This document shows positions 32,385 through 44,389 of a DNA stretch of 64,000 nucleotides, piece after piece; position 1 is the stretch's first letter, and the number at the start of each line of letters is the position of its first letter. Under the pieces are notes generated by a model. That model did not search any database, was not told where the DNA came from, and saw only the letters and a list, made by a program, of their open reading frames with translations. Where the stretch lies: NCBI GenBank assembly GCA_948144175.1, contig CANXME010002655.1, positions 100,367 through 164,366 on the forward strand, in the 5' to 3' direction. Made by a program: the position numbers and the translations under genes. This stretch comes from Closterium sp. NIES-65 (taxonomy: Eukaryota > Streptophyta > Zygnematophyceae > Desmidiales > Closteriaceae).

Positions 32385-35300
32385 ATGTTGACGCACGCGG
32401 TGAATAGGAGTAGGTGCAATCTCGCACGCCGCATGCATACCGTGAATCGCGTCGCGGCACCAATACTTCACGACTCCATCAATGCTCCGGGCAACACAAC
32501 CGCGCATCAAATCCATAATGCCGAACCGCCTACCGCTCCCGTGCATGGGGTGAACGCGCTCAACCCCACATGGAGCACCCCATACGTGCAGCCCGTGGTT
32601 TTTGGGTCCCGGATGCCCGCGTTCCACCCACAGCAACTGGTCAACGGGCTCCACCTAGCACCGCGACCACAAATACCGTTTGCAGCAGCGGCGGTCGCGT
32701 TACAAAATCAACCGGGTAATGTTACCGCGCAAGGAGTTTCCACGACTCATCCCGTTGGACAACACATTGCGTCCCCGTCCGTGCCCACTAGCCAGCTCTT
32801 TGGGATGCCTGTGCGTGGCTTCGTAGGGCCGCAGTACTCGAACGTGGGATTCAGGTACGGGTACTTCGGCGTTAAACCAGACCCCATGGTGCACGCACCC
32901 GCATCTGTCGCGACGCCTCCTGTCGCGCCGTCAACACCATTCCCCAGCGCGATTCATCCGGAAAGCCAGCCAGCGGTGCAAGCCCCGCCAGACCCTAGAG
33001 AAGCATTAGTTGTCGGTTTGGACACACGGGCGCGAACAGACGGCCCATCATCGAACGCGGATGCCGGTGGTTTAGGGCGTGCGGTGAATGGTGGAGCGGG
33101 GATGAATGCGAGCGCGCGTGCACATTCGCCGCCAATATGGAACGTGAACTCACTGTTGCCCGGAAACCCCGACATCCACATCCGCACCCCCGCGCATCCG
33201 ACTGTAGCGTACGCGACTGGTGTAGGTGGGCAACCACAGGCGAACGCGGGGCGTGGAGTGGGTGCAAGCGGAAACGCGGTAAGGGGAAGAGGGACGGGTG
33301 CGAGAGGGAACGCGGGAAGAGGGACAGGGGAGAGAGGGAGCACGGCTAGAGGGAGAGGTGCGAGACGAAGGGGTGGGAGAGCAAGCGCGGGACGTGGGAC
33401 AGGTGTGGGATCGAACGAGTATAGTGCGAACGGGCAGGGAGCGCATGAGGTGACAGGTAACGGCGGCTCGGGTAGCGGTGTTAACGCGAACGGCGGGTCC
33501 GGTAACGGGCCAGTTAATAGACCGTGTATAAGGAGGCGGAGAGTCGATGTAGTGCCGCACACGGCACGCAACGTCTCCCGGGAGGGGAGCGAGGGGGCAA
33601 GCGATGAGGATGACAAGGACGACGCTGACGATGCGGACGATAGTTGGAATGGCGATGACGAAAACTACCTATCGAACTCGCTGTCCGGGCTCAACGAGGA
33701 GGAGGCGAAAGACAACGAACGGGTGCGGGGTACGCGGAGGGACATTGAGGTCCCTATCGCGGATTGGAACAGGCTAGGTGTGGACGACACACCGGCCGCG
33801 AAACGAGAGATGTGCTACGGAATCCTCTACGGTGTCTCTGAGGCCACGCTGAAGAAGTATCGCGGTTGGGCCAACGAGTACAAGCGGTTCATGGCTCACG
33901 AGCTGCCTAAACTGGACGCGGGTAGGTTTGGTGATGAGGCCGCGTTGAGAAACGCGGACCCCGACGAGATAGGGGCCGCGCTCGAACAGAACATGGGTGG
34001 TGACTGGAAGATGGCGGAGGGCGACGAGCAGTGGTTCCACGGCTCTGAGACGAATCCGTGGCGCTTACGCAAATACGTGACCTTCCTCGCGAACGAGACA
34101 GTCGCGCAGGCGGACAGGATGGCCACACTCAAGCGGCCAGAGAAGACCTTGAAGAAGAGACGCCAGTGCACCCCGGCAATGCTGATGGGGCGTCTCAAGG
34201 CTTTGAACCTGCTCATCAAGCTGGACAAGGCCATCTTCAGGAAGCCCGTTCTGAACCTGCTGCGCGACTTTGCGGAGTGTCGCATCTGGGTCCGCGTTCA
34301 AGTACGCAACCAGTACAAGCGGTTTATCGCGTAAGTATACGTTCTCAGTGAACGCATTTAATGCCCAACAATACCGCGTCCACTAACACCCGCACTATCG
34401 CCCCAATCGATGCGCAGGGAACACATGGATCGCCATCGAGGCACGGCCGCGGACACGTACACCCCGGACGAGTTCAACTATATGATGCGGAAGACCAGCA
34501 TGGACGCGATCTTGACCAGCTTCACACTAGCCAAGAAAGCATACACGCAGGCAATGCATCGCGACCTCTGCATCCGGACGATGACCGTGCTCGGCCATCA
34601 CACTCTGGCCCACGGATGCACGATCAGAAACCTGCAGCTGCCAGACATGATGATGTGGAAGCTCGGCGCAAAATCGGAGACCGATCGACTGAGGAATGCG
34701 TTCATGTTTGTTTGCGCGTGCAGGACGGGCAAGACAAACAAGGACTTCTCGCTCAACTACATATCTGCTATGAGGCACATAGATTGGACGTTGTGCGCGG
34801 TCGGAGCCACGCTGCTGTGGCTGCACTGGGTGTACGACTTGGTTCCCATCCTCTACAAGGACATAGCCCCCCCTCTCGACTTTACGGAACCCTCGACGTG
34901 GTACGATCAATACCTGTTCTTCCCCCTTCGCGCTGGCAATGAGAAGCAAATACCGCCCACGACTCATCACGACTGGGCGGCGAAGATTCTCCAGGATGCG
35001 GGAATCACATGCTCGCGTGCGGTACACGCGACCAGGGCTGGGGGGGCGCAGCACGTGTCCGCGGACGGAATGCCTTCGGATCAGCTGGCGAGGCTGGGGG
35101 GTTGGCGCTTCATCAACGTGATGACTAAGCACTACCTCACAACCATTCCGAGGGAGGCCGTGCTGCTGAAGGCGGGCTTCACCGGGGTTGACGGTGACTA
35201 CTTCCTGGGTCGCGCAACTGTTCCGGTCAGCGATAAGCTGGATGAGCTACTGAGGAAGCACATTTTCCCATGGGCCGCCGCGGACAAAGAACAGCAACAT

Positions 35301-36593
35301 GTATGTGTGGGCCGCGCATACGCGACCGCAAGCATCCCACATAACCCTCTGGCACCGCGTTCACTACCGCGTTGTTTTCTTGTCACAGTGCAAGGATTAC
35401 AACCGCAAGATGGTGAAAAAGCAGAAGCCGGAGAAGCAGGACACCACGGGGCTAAACATAATGAAGGAGCTGGATGGTGACGCTAGGATGGCGGTCGCGC
35501 AAGACCTGGCAATGTATTACATCCACCAGCCGCGACACCCGTACGTGGTCAACAACCCGCTCTGCCAGACGGAGGAATTTGCGTCGTGGGCTGCAGATGT
35601 CTCATTGGCAAATCAACTCGCCATAGTACAGCGCAACACACCTACACTGACCCAGCCCGCAGTAAGTACTGCATGGTCGCGTTATCTTTCGGCTGTGATG
35701 TCAATGCCAAACCATAACAAGTTCGCGGTCGCTTTCTGTCCATGCAGGAGGTGAGTACCAGAATGGACGCGCAGAACCAAGTGACCATCCTCACTGAGTA
35801 CCTGACTCGTTCACAAGCGGACAACACCAGACTGGGCCTAGAGTTGGTCGCGACTCATAACCGGGTGAAAGAGCTGGAGGGGCTGCTGGAGGATCGCGAT
35901 CGGAAGCTGGCCGCGAAGGACGAGCGCGTGAATAATTTGGAGGCCCAGCTGTCGCGGCTCACCGTGAGCAGCTCAGGGCCGACCGCGGTTCCGAACTAGG
36001 CAACCAATCCTGGAGCCGCGGCCGCGCCGACCAATGCCACAACTCCCACCGAGCAGGGGACGCGGAAGAAACCCGCACCGCCCACCAGGGAACAGACGAT
36101 TCGGGACGCGATCGTCCTTCCATGGGTCAACGCCACCAAACCGTCAGACGGATGGAAGCTGTACAAGACAACGCACCCGCTGATCCGCGAGAGTCCAGAG
36201 TCGCTTCTGGCCCAGCCCCGCGGTGCAGTTACGCGAATGGCCGCGCTCATTGGGGAGGAGGGAGGCGGTCAGAACGTGATAAACCGTGTCAAGCGACTCA
36301 TGAACTTCATCGCCCACAGGGTGGAGCAAGGAGACGACATCGCGGTAGTGCTCGACAAGCTCGACCTCGTGTCAGGAGCTGTGGGCATGTCGGGTGTATC
36401 GGAAGGGATCGCGGTAAAGAAGAAGAGTGTTGACCTGGAACTGAGCCAGCTCAAGAAGGGTTCTCCGGTGGAGTTGCAGTTGCGTGTGAAATGGATGCTT
36501 GTTCGCGACCGTCTCATCAATGCCTCTCTTCCCGCGTCTGAGTTCACGGTCGCGTGGCCCCAGTACTGTGCGCTGATGCCAGACTTACAGTAA
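32385..36593 (+). CDS. Crypton-like tyrosine recombinase, four exons
   Basis: Predicted site-specific DNA recombinase of a Crypton-type element. Exons 32385-34330, 34418-35300, 35389-35661 and 35748-36593 all have GT-AG borders and matching phases (about 1300 residues). The N-terminal 440 residues are Pro-, then Gly/Arg-rich (RGRGTG units near 300-345), then acidic. A core-binding-like helical domain follows (near 480-650, KYRGWANEYKRFM). The catalytic set is R751 (CRTGKTNKD), H852 and R855 (HATR), W878 (LGGW) and nucleophile Y888 (KHYLTT), the usual order and spacing. The GKTN box and the YLTTIPRE...LLKAGF...YFLGRA...IFPW series match Crypton/Ndc10-type proteins as I know them. Exon 3 has WAADVSLANQL, exon 4 a coiled coil. 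An in-frame TAG (35997-35999) precedes 198 further open codons and probably was CAG. Catalytic residues lie before it. Confidence 0.78.
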
Positions 36594-37091
36594 ATGGATT
36601 GACCTCGCTTTTGTTCGTCTTGATATCACTGTCTTCGGGTGCGATGTTATGGGTCCCTATAATCGACCGCGAGTGTTGTTGTTTTGCGCGAAAATAGTGC
36701 TGATTTACATCGCGGCCGTGGTGATCGTGGGCTGCTGTTGCCTAATGTATATAGATTGTTTGCGTCGTAGTGTGTACAGTGATAATGTGTGGGAATACCT
36801 GAGTCGAATGCAGATTACTACTAAAATGGCACACGCGCAAACACACGCACCCACTGAATCCTACAAAAGATCACACACAAAGTACGTAAGTTAAGAACAG
36901 TCCACCGCGAGTATAACTCCAGCACATATTGTTCCAAATGTCAACACTATGTTCTCACGCGCGCGCGCACATACACACACACACACGATATACTACATGC
37001 ACACAGATCCGCAAGCCCAGCACAATCCACCGCAAGTAGAACTCAAGCATGGCGGACAAGCTGTGCACATGCTACGCGATACTACACGCAC
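36594..37091. other. Spacer between convergent genes
   Basis: About 500 bp with short CA/CG runs at 36830-37000. The 3' ends of the plus recombinase gene and the minus partner gene face each other across it. Confidence 0.55.
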
Positions 37092-40000
37092 TCAAGTCCG
37101 CTTCTTCACACGATCCTTGGGCAGGGCAAGGTACAAACCCAAGGAATCCATCTGCTTCCCTGCCACCGAGCAGTCGCACCAGGTGATGATAACGTCCACC
37201 GTTTCGCGGGCGGCCAACTCAATGTGCCTGAGATCGCGAGACTTTGCAACGACCTCGTTCACGACTCCAGACACGATCGCGGCGGCGACCGCCTTCGGGT
37301 CCGCGACAACTTGTGGCTCATCTTCCTCAGCCTGCTGATGTTCGCGGCAATTGCGCTTTCGCACCGCATTGATGACAAACGCGGATACTACGGGGAAGAG
37401 ACGGCTTCGCTCTCCATAGCAACCAGCAGCTCGGGCGGCCAGATTTCCATTATCCGCTGCGGCAGTGACGTTAGAACCGCGAGTGACCTCCCACACCATT
37501 GCAATGGCGCATGCGATCGCTCCCGCGTAGTCCGTCGGCTCCACATCGCCGAGATCCGCTTCTTCTGCTGCAGCCTCCTTGCCTACCACCGCAGCCCATG
37601 CAATTACGTTGGTGGTGTGCATTCCAGGCTTGGTTAGCCCGCGATAGGAATCGAACATGCGTTGCCACCTGCCACGCAGTGGGTTGGAGCGGCCAGAACA
37701 TGATAACATACCAAACCGTATGAACGCACTAGATGATGGTGGATTGGCACAGCTCACCTGTCCTTGCTTGCCACGAGGTTGCGGTAGTGCATGGTGATTA
37801 AGAGGCCCGTATGTAACCCCTCGGCGATGGACAGGTCCGCGGCCCATTCTCGGATCTGCTGCTGGCTCAGGTTCAGCCTGGGGTCGACCTTCCCGTCGTA
37901 GGGATACATTGCGATCGCGGTCTTGTACTGCAGGTCTTGGCGGTTGCCATGTCCGAGCCATCGCTTCTTCCCCCCCAGATGGGGTTCAGAAACCAATCCG
38001 GGCCCGCCCCTGGGTGGAGCGCGGATGCCGCAGCCCCTGCGCTTGGGGCCGGTGTCACCATGTCCTCCCGTTGTGCCACCTTCCACGACCACGGGGTCTC
38101 CGTCTTGCTCGTCCGCGCTCTCCCCGCCGCTATAAACATCGACCACGGCCTCCCCACCCTGCTCTCCTCCGTCGCCCGCCTCGACCCACCTGCTCACGAG
38201 ACCCTCCAGCTCCTCATCTGCATCGTCCTCGTCGATCGTGTACACGGGTGGAGGGGGCAACTTCTTGCCACCCCGTCCGCGTTTCTCCGCCTTGACCTCG
38301 ACCGAGGCCGCGATAGGACTTGCAGATGCCAGTGCGCTGTGCAGATTTCCCGTGGTGATTGCAGCACGAGCGGGTGCGAGCGTGGTCTGCCTGCCCTCTG
38401 CCGCAGCAGCCGCTGCGGACTGGACCTCACGCCTGGAGGCCAGCGAACCCGCAGCAGCCGGCGCCTCTCCATCCTCCGCCTTACCCTTGCCCCGACCCAC
38501 AGTAGTTGTCACTGTTGCGGTTGCCCCGGCAGGGCCCGGTGGTTTGGGTGCAGCTTCTCCAGGTGGGATGGAGCACGAGCTCGAACCCGGTTGACCAGGC
38601 GGTGCTGCACCTCGCAATGTAGCGCCCCACTTCTGCTTCAGCATGTCCTGCACGCTCGGATTGCGCACCGCAGCCGCTGCCTGGGGACCTCTCTGCCTCT
38701 TCGCCCCCCGTTGATTCTCCGCCTTCGCACCCGTTGCCCGCTTTCCATGCTCTGCATCCCCGGGCTCGGCAATCTCCGTCGCGGCCGTTCCTTCATTATC
38801 CGTGCGCGGCGGGGGGCCTCCTCCAACGAGCGCGATGAGGGTGTGCAGCGCGTTCGTGACCCCGCTGGTGGTGACTGCCCGCTCTGCTGTCGCGGAGACC
38901 GCGGTCGACATGTTGTCGATCTTCCGCGCAACCTCGTCCGTCAGCTTCTTCTGAGCGGTTTCCATGGAGTCTGCCACCACCCCCTGCACCTGTCCCAGCC
39001 TCGCGTCCACTCGCCCCAGCACCAACGCCTCCTGGTTACGCGTATCGACCAGGGCCGCTCTTTCCTGCGCGATCGCCCTCGCCTCCTTCTCCAACACCCG
39101 AACCGCATTAGCAAGCGCGGACGCAAGCTCCTCAGAGCCCACGACCGCGACCCCACCAACCCCCGACTCCTGGCGTTTCTTCAGCCGTGCGTTCTCTTCG
39201 GCCTGCGCTGCAAGCCTGCATTCGAGCTGCAGGATCTCGGCAGCAAGCTTATGCGATGGCAACGAGGATAGGGACGCGTGATCACGCGCACCTGTCACGG
39301 GACTCTTGCCCGCGACCTCACCACTCGGGCCCGCGCTTCCAGCACCGGGGGCCAAGTGCTGCGCGAGGTGGTTGATGCTCTTGCCGGATGTAGTGGGCCT
39401 GCTGGATGCCGCGGCCGCTACCACGTGAGCCTCCGCCTCCTCCTCGCTCGACTCCTCCCCCTCACGCACAACAGTGCGGTCAGCCTCATCGCGGGTTGCA
39501 CCCTTAGTCGCGGTATCCTCGGCCCCTTCGCCATTAGCGTGGACCACCGTCCCCCCCCCGAGCACCTCCGCGGTTCGAAACACCAGCGGCACCTGTGAGA
39601 GCGAGAACACCATGGTCAGCAACTTGCACACCCGTTGCCACTTTCTGCACCTTCCCCATTTCAGCACCTTCAGCCTCACCGCCGTGCTTGGGTCGCGTCA
39701 AATCCACGCTCAAGTTGAACGCGAGCTCTTCGGCGGTTTGGTACGCCTCATGCCGCAGTGCATTCAGAGTCTTCGCGGTTGGCCTCGAGAATTGCGGCCC
39801 GGATCCACTGGGAGCGACCGCGTCCAACTGGGCAAGGATCTTGTCGAACGCGAACAAACAAGCGAGATTGCCGCAGGAGCCCTTCAATGACGTCGCGTCC
39901 TGGAAAACATAACATGGGGTTTGTTAGCACCACTGCAACTATTCGCGGTCATCGAGAACACGTACACAACACAGACGTACCAGATCCAACAGACACTTGG

Positions 40001-40548
40001 GATCCTTAAGCTGGCGGGAGCGGGTGCACTGAATGGAGCCGCGTGCAAAATCCTCGTCAACGCGACCCTGAAACCACCTGCCCAAAAGCACATACATATC
40101 CACACGAACGCACGGTTAGCGACATGAGCCTCGGTGCGGAAATGAACGTGGTACTGATGATAAACCAGTACGCGGTACTCACTCCACAATCGCCTCCACC
40201 GCGGTGACGTGTTCCGCACCACCAGTGGGAATAGCAACGCGAACGAACCGCGTGTTCCAAGTCTCGTCACCGTCAAGCGACAGGTGGTCAGGGTGAAGCA
40301 TAATGAGCATGCTCGCGTTCGAGCGCTTCTTGTCGATCAAGTCCCTGAACGTGCCATTGACGACCGCGCTAAACCACGTAAACGAGTGCATTCCCTGTAC
40401 AAGTGAACACTCCCAATGAACACTCACTCGGACCAGATGCAGAAAACCACCAGGCTGCACTCCATCAAACCGGCAAAGGCTTGGACCGCTTCATCGCGAC
40501 CCGCGACTATGTCCGCGACAACACCGCTCGTCACGATTCGGACGTGCT

Positions 40549-41470
40549 TGTGAAAATTTAGAAGAAAGAAGAGGGTTGCACTAGCAAGAATGAGGATACA
40601 AATAGCAAACCCTAGAAGGGTTGTACTCGCTATAGAGCACCCCACTACAGGCTAGAGCATAATATTCTGACACACCCCCATAGCCAAAGTGGGGTGTAAT
40701 CAGCAGAGCAAGCAAAGCAGTACAAGCTCAGGGTGGATCACAATGTCACCACACATTCTGAGCACAAGTTCAAGAAGCAATAGTTTAAAGTTCACAATTA
40801 TGAGCAAAGCTAGAGGCTACCGCAGAGGGCTAGTGTGGAGGAGGAGGGAATATGAGAGGAGAGGAGGTAGTGGGCGGCAGCTGAAGCTGCTGACACACGG
40901 CGCAACTGGAGCAACTGGCACACGGGCAACTGGAGCAACTGGCATACTGGCAACTGGAGCAACTGGCACACGGGCTACTGGAGTAATTGGCTCCGCGGCT
41001 AAAAGTAGCGGCAGACGATCAACGGACTCACGGGCGACTGGCGCAACGGGCTCACGGGCGACTGGCGCAACGGTCTCACGGGCGACTGGAGCTGCTGGCT
41101 TCTCGGCGGCCACCCCCTTCAACCTCCCCAAACTATCCCACCCCCATTTCACACACCCCCTACTGCACCCCTAGGGTCACTCACACCCCACCCCCTAGCA
41201 CCACTCCGTCGACTCCCACACACCCACCCCCCTCAGCGGCAGCTGCAGCAGTGGGAGACAGAGGAGGAGGAGGAGCAGGGGAGACCACACACCCGCCACC
41301 CCCCACTCGCCACCCCCAAACCCGAACACAGGGCAGGGCGGGATGGTGGGTAGAGAGGTTACGGGGGGGGGGGGGCGACGTGCGGCCTCCCTGGGCGCCA
41401 AAGCAGGCGGCAGAAGGGGCGACGCTCGCCCCCTTCCCCCAGGTCGCCTCGACAGGCGACGGGAAAAGGT

Positions 41471-41510
<40 letters not shown>

Positions 41511-42079
41511 CGGTGCACGTGCCCCCGGTGCGCCGCGGCTGGCGACGAGGCATGGCCGGGGCGGGGCCAGGGCCGCAAGTGGCGGCGGCGGGGCCGCTGG
41601 CGGCGACGACGGGGCTGCTGGCGGCGGTTCGGGGCCGATAGGAGCGGCGACGGGGGGCGACGCACGGGTCCCCGTCGCCCGTCGCAGCGCCTCCCGGGGG
41701 CGACGCGCCGAGTGACGGGGCAGAAACCCGTCGCACGCCTCGGGGCGCACGGCGGGCAGAAAACCGCCGCACGCCTCGGGGCGCACGGCGGGCAGAAAAT
41801 TGCCGCGCGCCTCGGGGCGCACGGCGGGAAGAAAAACTGCCGCACGCCACGGGGCGTGCGGCACAGAGAGTAGCAGTAGCAGTTGCAGCGGAAGCAACGA
41901 GGTGGTGAGCCCACCCACAGGATCGATCCAAGGGGATCGACCTACTCTGATAGCATGTGAAAATTTAGAAGAAAGAAGAGGGTTGCACTAGCAAGAATGA
42001 GGATACAAATAGCAAACCCTAGAAGGGTTGTACTCGCTATAGAGCACCCCACTACAGGCTAGAGCATAATATTCTGACA
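40549..42079 (-). mobile_element. TRIM family 1, copy B
   Basis: 1531 bp. Its 124-bp LTRs (40549-40672 and 41956-42079) are identical by eye. The target duplication is GTGCT (40544-40548 and 42080-42084). The primer-site remnant CTACTCTGATAGCA lies beside the right LTR. It has the same architecture as copy A at 18535, including the copia-like 3' UTR (40673-40800) and CCTCGGGGCGCACGGCGGG tandem units near 41735-41830, plus a 40-bp poly-G run. It interrupts an exon of the minus-strand gene. Confidence 0.92.
41471..41510. repeat. Poly-G homopolymer (40 G)
   Basis: An unbroken G run inside TRIM copy B. Copy A has only a short G-rich stretch at the equivalent point (about 19329-19346). The length may be real slippage or a consensus error. 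Confidence 0.85.
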
Positions 42080-42178
42080 GTGCTCATGCACCTCCTTCTC
42101 CATATACCTCCGGACAATCACGCTGTGCGGGACGGTGTAAAACACGGCGGGAAAAAGCTCAACCATAAACAACGCGAC

Positions 42179-44154
42179 CTAAAAGCACAGCGGAGGTATG
42201 CCGCGGCCTGCACTACCCCCTAGTAAATATTGCTGACATGTCGCGAACAGCCTAAACACCGCGACCATAAACAACGCGTGCATAGTGAAGTCAGGGAATG
42301 GAACGCATGGATCTCACCCGGTGACAAAGTCGAACAGACGGGCCGTGAACGGATGCTTATCCTCAGCGAGCAGCTTCCACTGTTCGGGGGGGAGGTCCAC
42401 CGTGGCTCCCGCAACAGAGATGATGGTCGGACAGGAGGCGGCCTCCTTCGACCCAGCTCTAAGCGCCTTCATTTCGCGGTTCATTACTGGTACGACCGCA
42501 AGAGTGCGACCACAGGTACGGTGTATCTAGGACGAACGGTACGCGAAACAGTGCTCACGGCAGAAAATAAGAGCTAAGCTTAACGCTACCAAGCGCGAAC
42601 GCGGCCAAGCAGAGTCTTTGCTAGCACTAGGCGATGAGGAACTCTACGTGGAACGGACGAGCAGGAAGAAAACAAGATGTGAAGACGGAGAACGAAAATT
42701 AGCACCAGGTGCCCGTACCGAGAACCTAAGAGAGGGCCGAGGGGAATCAAGAGACGGCACTCACGGTCAAACTGCGCGGGCCTCTCACCCCGCGCCGCTT
42801 TCGACTTGACAAGCGGGGAGGTTCCGCAACATGCACGCTTGTGCAGCCAACGTCCGCCACGTTGCACACCATCCGCGAGCCCCGTTCGTAGCGGGCTGCC
42901 AACTCCCGCGGAGAGAGAATTTTCCTCGTCGCGACCGCCGAGGTCCAAGGTAACGATCAGGTACACCAATTTGGGTCACCCGAATTAACACTACACTCCG
43001 TTATATTACACGTAAACTCGCAATTGAATATTTCCCCGATGCATTAGAGATTATATCGTTTGATCTTTCGAATGGCGTACACTCCGCTCCGTAAATTTAA
43101 TCCCAGCATGCTTTCCGGGAACGATTGTTCGCGAGGGTCTTGCGAGCATTCCGACGCTCGTAAACGATGGCGATTGGCCGGCTCCATTTCGGGAAGCACG
43201 GAGATGGCTTCGCACGCGCGCCGATTCACCCGTCGCTTCGAAACCGGCTCCCATTGGCCGAATCCTTTTCGGCCAGCCCGAATTGCCATTCGCACGCGCG
43301 GATTTGCATGCGAAATGCTTCGCGAGGGTTCTCCGAGGGACAGACCACTCGGAAACGGCTACGATTGGCCGGATCCGTTTCGGCGCGCTGGGGTTCGGCC
43401 CTCGCCCTCGGATTGGAGAGCGATGAGTTTCGCGAGGGGTTTCGCGAGCCAGGGCTGGGCCCGGGGGGGGGCCGGGGTTGGGACCACGCTGCGTGGCGCT
43501 GGCGTGGCCCGGGCTCGGCGCGGGACCACCCCGCCAGCTTGCTCCGCCGCCCGGATCTCGCTAGGGACCTGGGAGGGGGCGGGGGACTCCCTCTCGCGTG
43601 CGATTCCCAGCTGCGAGTCGCGACACACCAGGCATCCGCGTGCGGCCCTGGTGGAAACCCGTTTCCACCAGGAGGGGGACCTGGTGGGATTCCTTCCACC
43701 AGGGCCCGGATGGACTGGCAAGAAATTTCTGCCAGCTTAGAAGGAGGCACCAAATCCTATATACAATACTACTGAACTTGCTGACACATCAGATACAGTA
43801 CAGTAGTTGCAAACATAAAACCCACTATAGTAGATACTTCTATAAGTACCACAATGTTTCTTATAAAAAGGATACAACTCTATGCAACCCTTTCGACGTA
43901 AACGTCGAGTCTTGTTTTGAAATGGCGGCGGAAATCGCTGCCAGTATAGGGTGCTGAGCCTGGGCAGGTACAGCTCGCTATTGCTGTAGTATATGTTTTT
44001 TTTCCAGGGTGAACGACGTGAAGACGAGACTGCGGGAGAGAAAGCATTGGGAAATTATGTCACAAGTAACCAACATGGGACGCGATAACGTGAGTAGTAA
44101 AAACAAAACTCTTATGATCACCCTATCGGGTTTGCTGACGGGCTTGGTAAGTGG
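42179..44154. other. Flank of the partner gene with degenerate repeats and hairpins
   Basis: It may contain 5' exons of the minus-strand gene (see 37092-42178). From about 43130 to 43390, ATTGGCCGxxTCC followed by TTTCGG occurs three times with GCTTCGCxCGCGCG blocks between, so it is an old tandem repeat. Paired palindromes lie at 43647-43706. No other gene is supported. Confidence 0.45.
43647..43706. other. Two successive palindromes with CCTGGTGG/CCACCAGG arms
   Basis: A perfect 12-bp inverted repeat (CCTGGTGGAAAC, CC, GTTTCCACCAGG) at 43647-43672 is followed within about 10 bp by a second hairpin with the same outer arms (CCTGGTGG ... CCACCAGG). The function is unknown. Confidence 0.75.
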
Positions 44155-44286
44155 TGTCAGAACTATATAGCTTATACTATTGTGTAGGCTATAGTGGGGT
44201 ATCCCATAGGGGGTACAACCCAATTAGGGTTTCCTATTTGTACTCACTTCACTTCATACTCATTCATTCACGTTCATACTTTCTCA

Positions 44287-44366
44287 TGGAATCAGAGCAG
44301 GTCCCTTCCTAGGGACTATTCCTAGGGCCCACCGAAGCGCGCCCCGAAGCGCGCGTTTTTTTTTTT
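44287..44366 (+). promoter_or_regulatory. Primer site, hairpin and T11 tract, copy 2
   Basis: The primer site is followed by GCGCGC / GCGCGC arms (about 44337-44354) and eleven T (44356-44366). This is the same arrangement as 1540-1620, with a one-base change in the loop region. Confidence 0.7.
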
Positions 44367-44389
44367 AGCGACCCTCCGTGTCGCCCTTC

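Larger units (their letters stand above)
37092..42178 (-). pseudogene. Partner gene of the recombinase, multi-exon, split by a TRIM
   Basis: Function unknown. Exons read on the minus strand: 42178-42085 joined through the TRIM insertion to 40548 and on to about 40427; 40394-40183; 40077-39981; 39899 to about 39651; 39592-37758; 37668-37092 (stop). Most borders are GT-AG with matching phase. The junction near 40394-40427 does not keep frame under the obvious sites. Upstream exons are possible at about 42470-42309 and 42960-42745 but unproven. The largest exon encodes a charged coiled coil (LECRLAAQAEENARLKKRQ) and a Pro/Ala/Gly-rich linker. It ends with REWAADLSIAEGL, matching WAADVSLANQL in the recombinase. 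Convergent placement and the shared module suggest both belong to one element. The TRIM makes this copy defective. Confidence 0.55.

Noticed and set aside
36949-38295. Plus-strand open frames opposite the minus-strand partner gene
   Set aside because: The minus strand has consistent splice sites and a coiled-coil/charged composition. The plus frames have no splice context.
42586-42991. Extra 5' exons of the partner gene
   Set aside because: Open minus-strand stretches and possible donors are present, but phases and acceptors could not be joined. They are kept as possibilities only.
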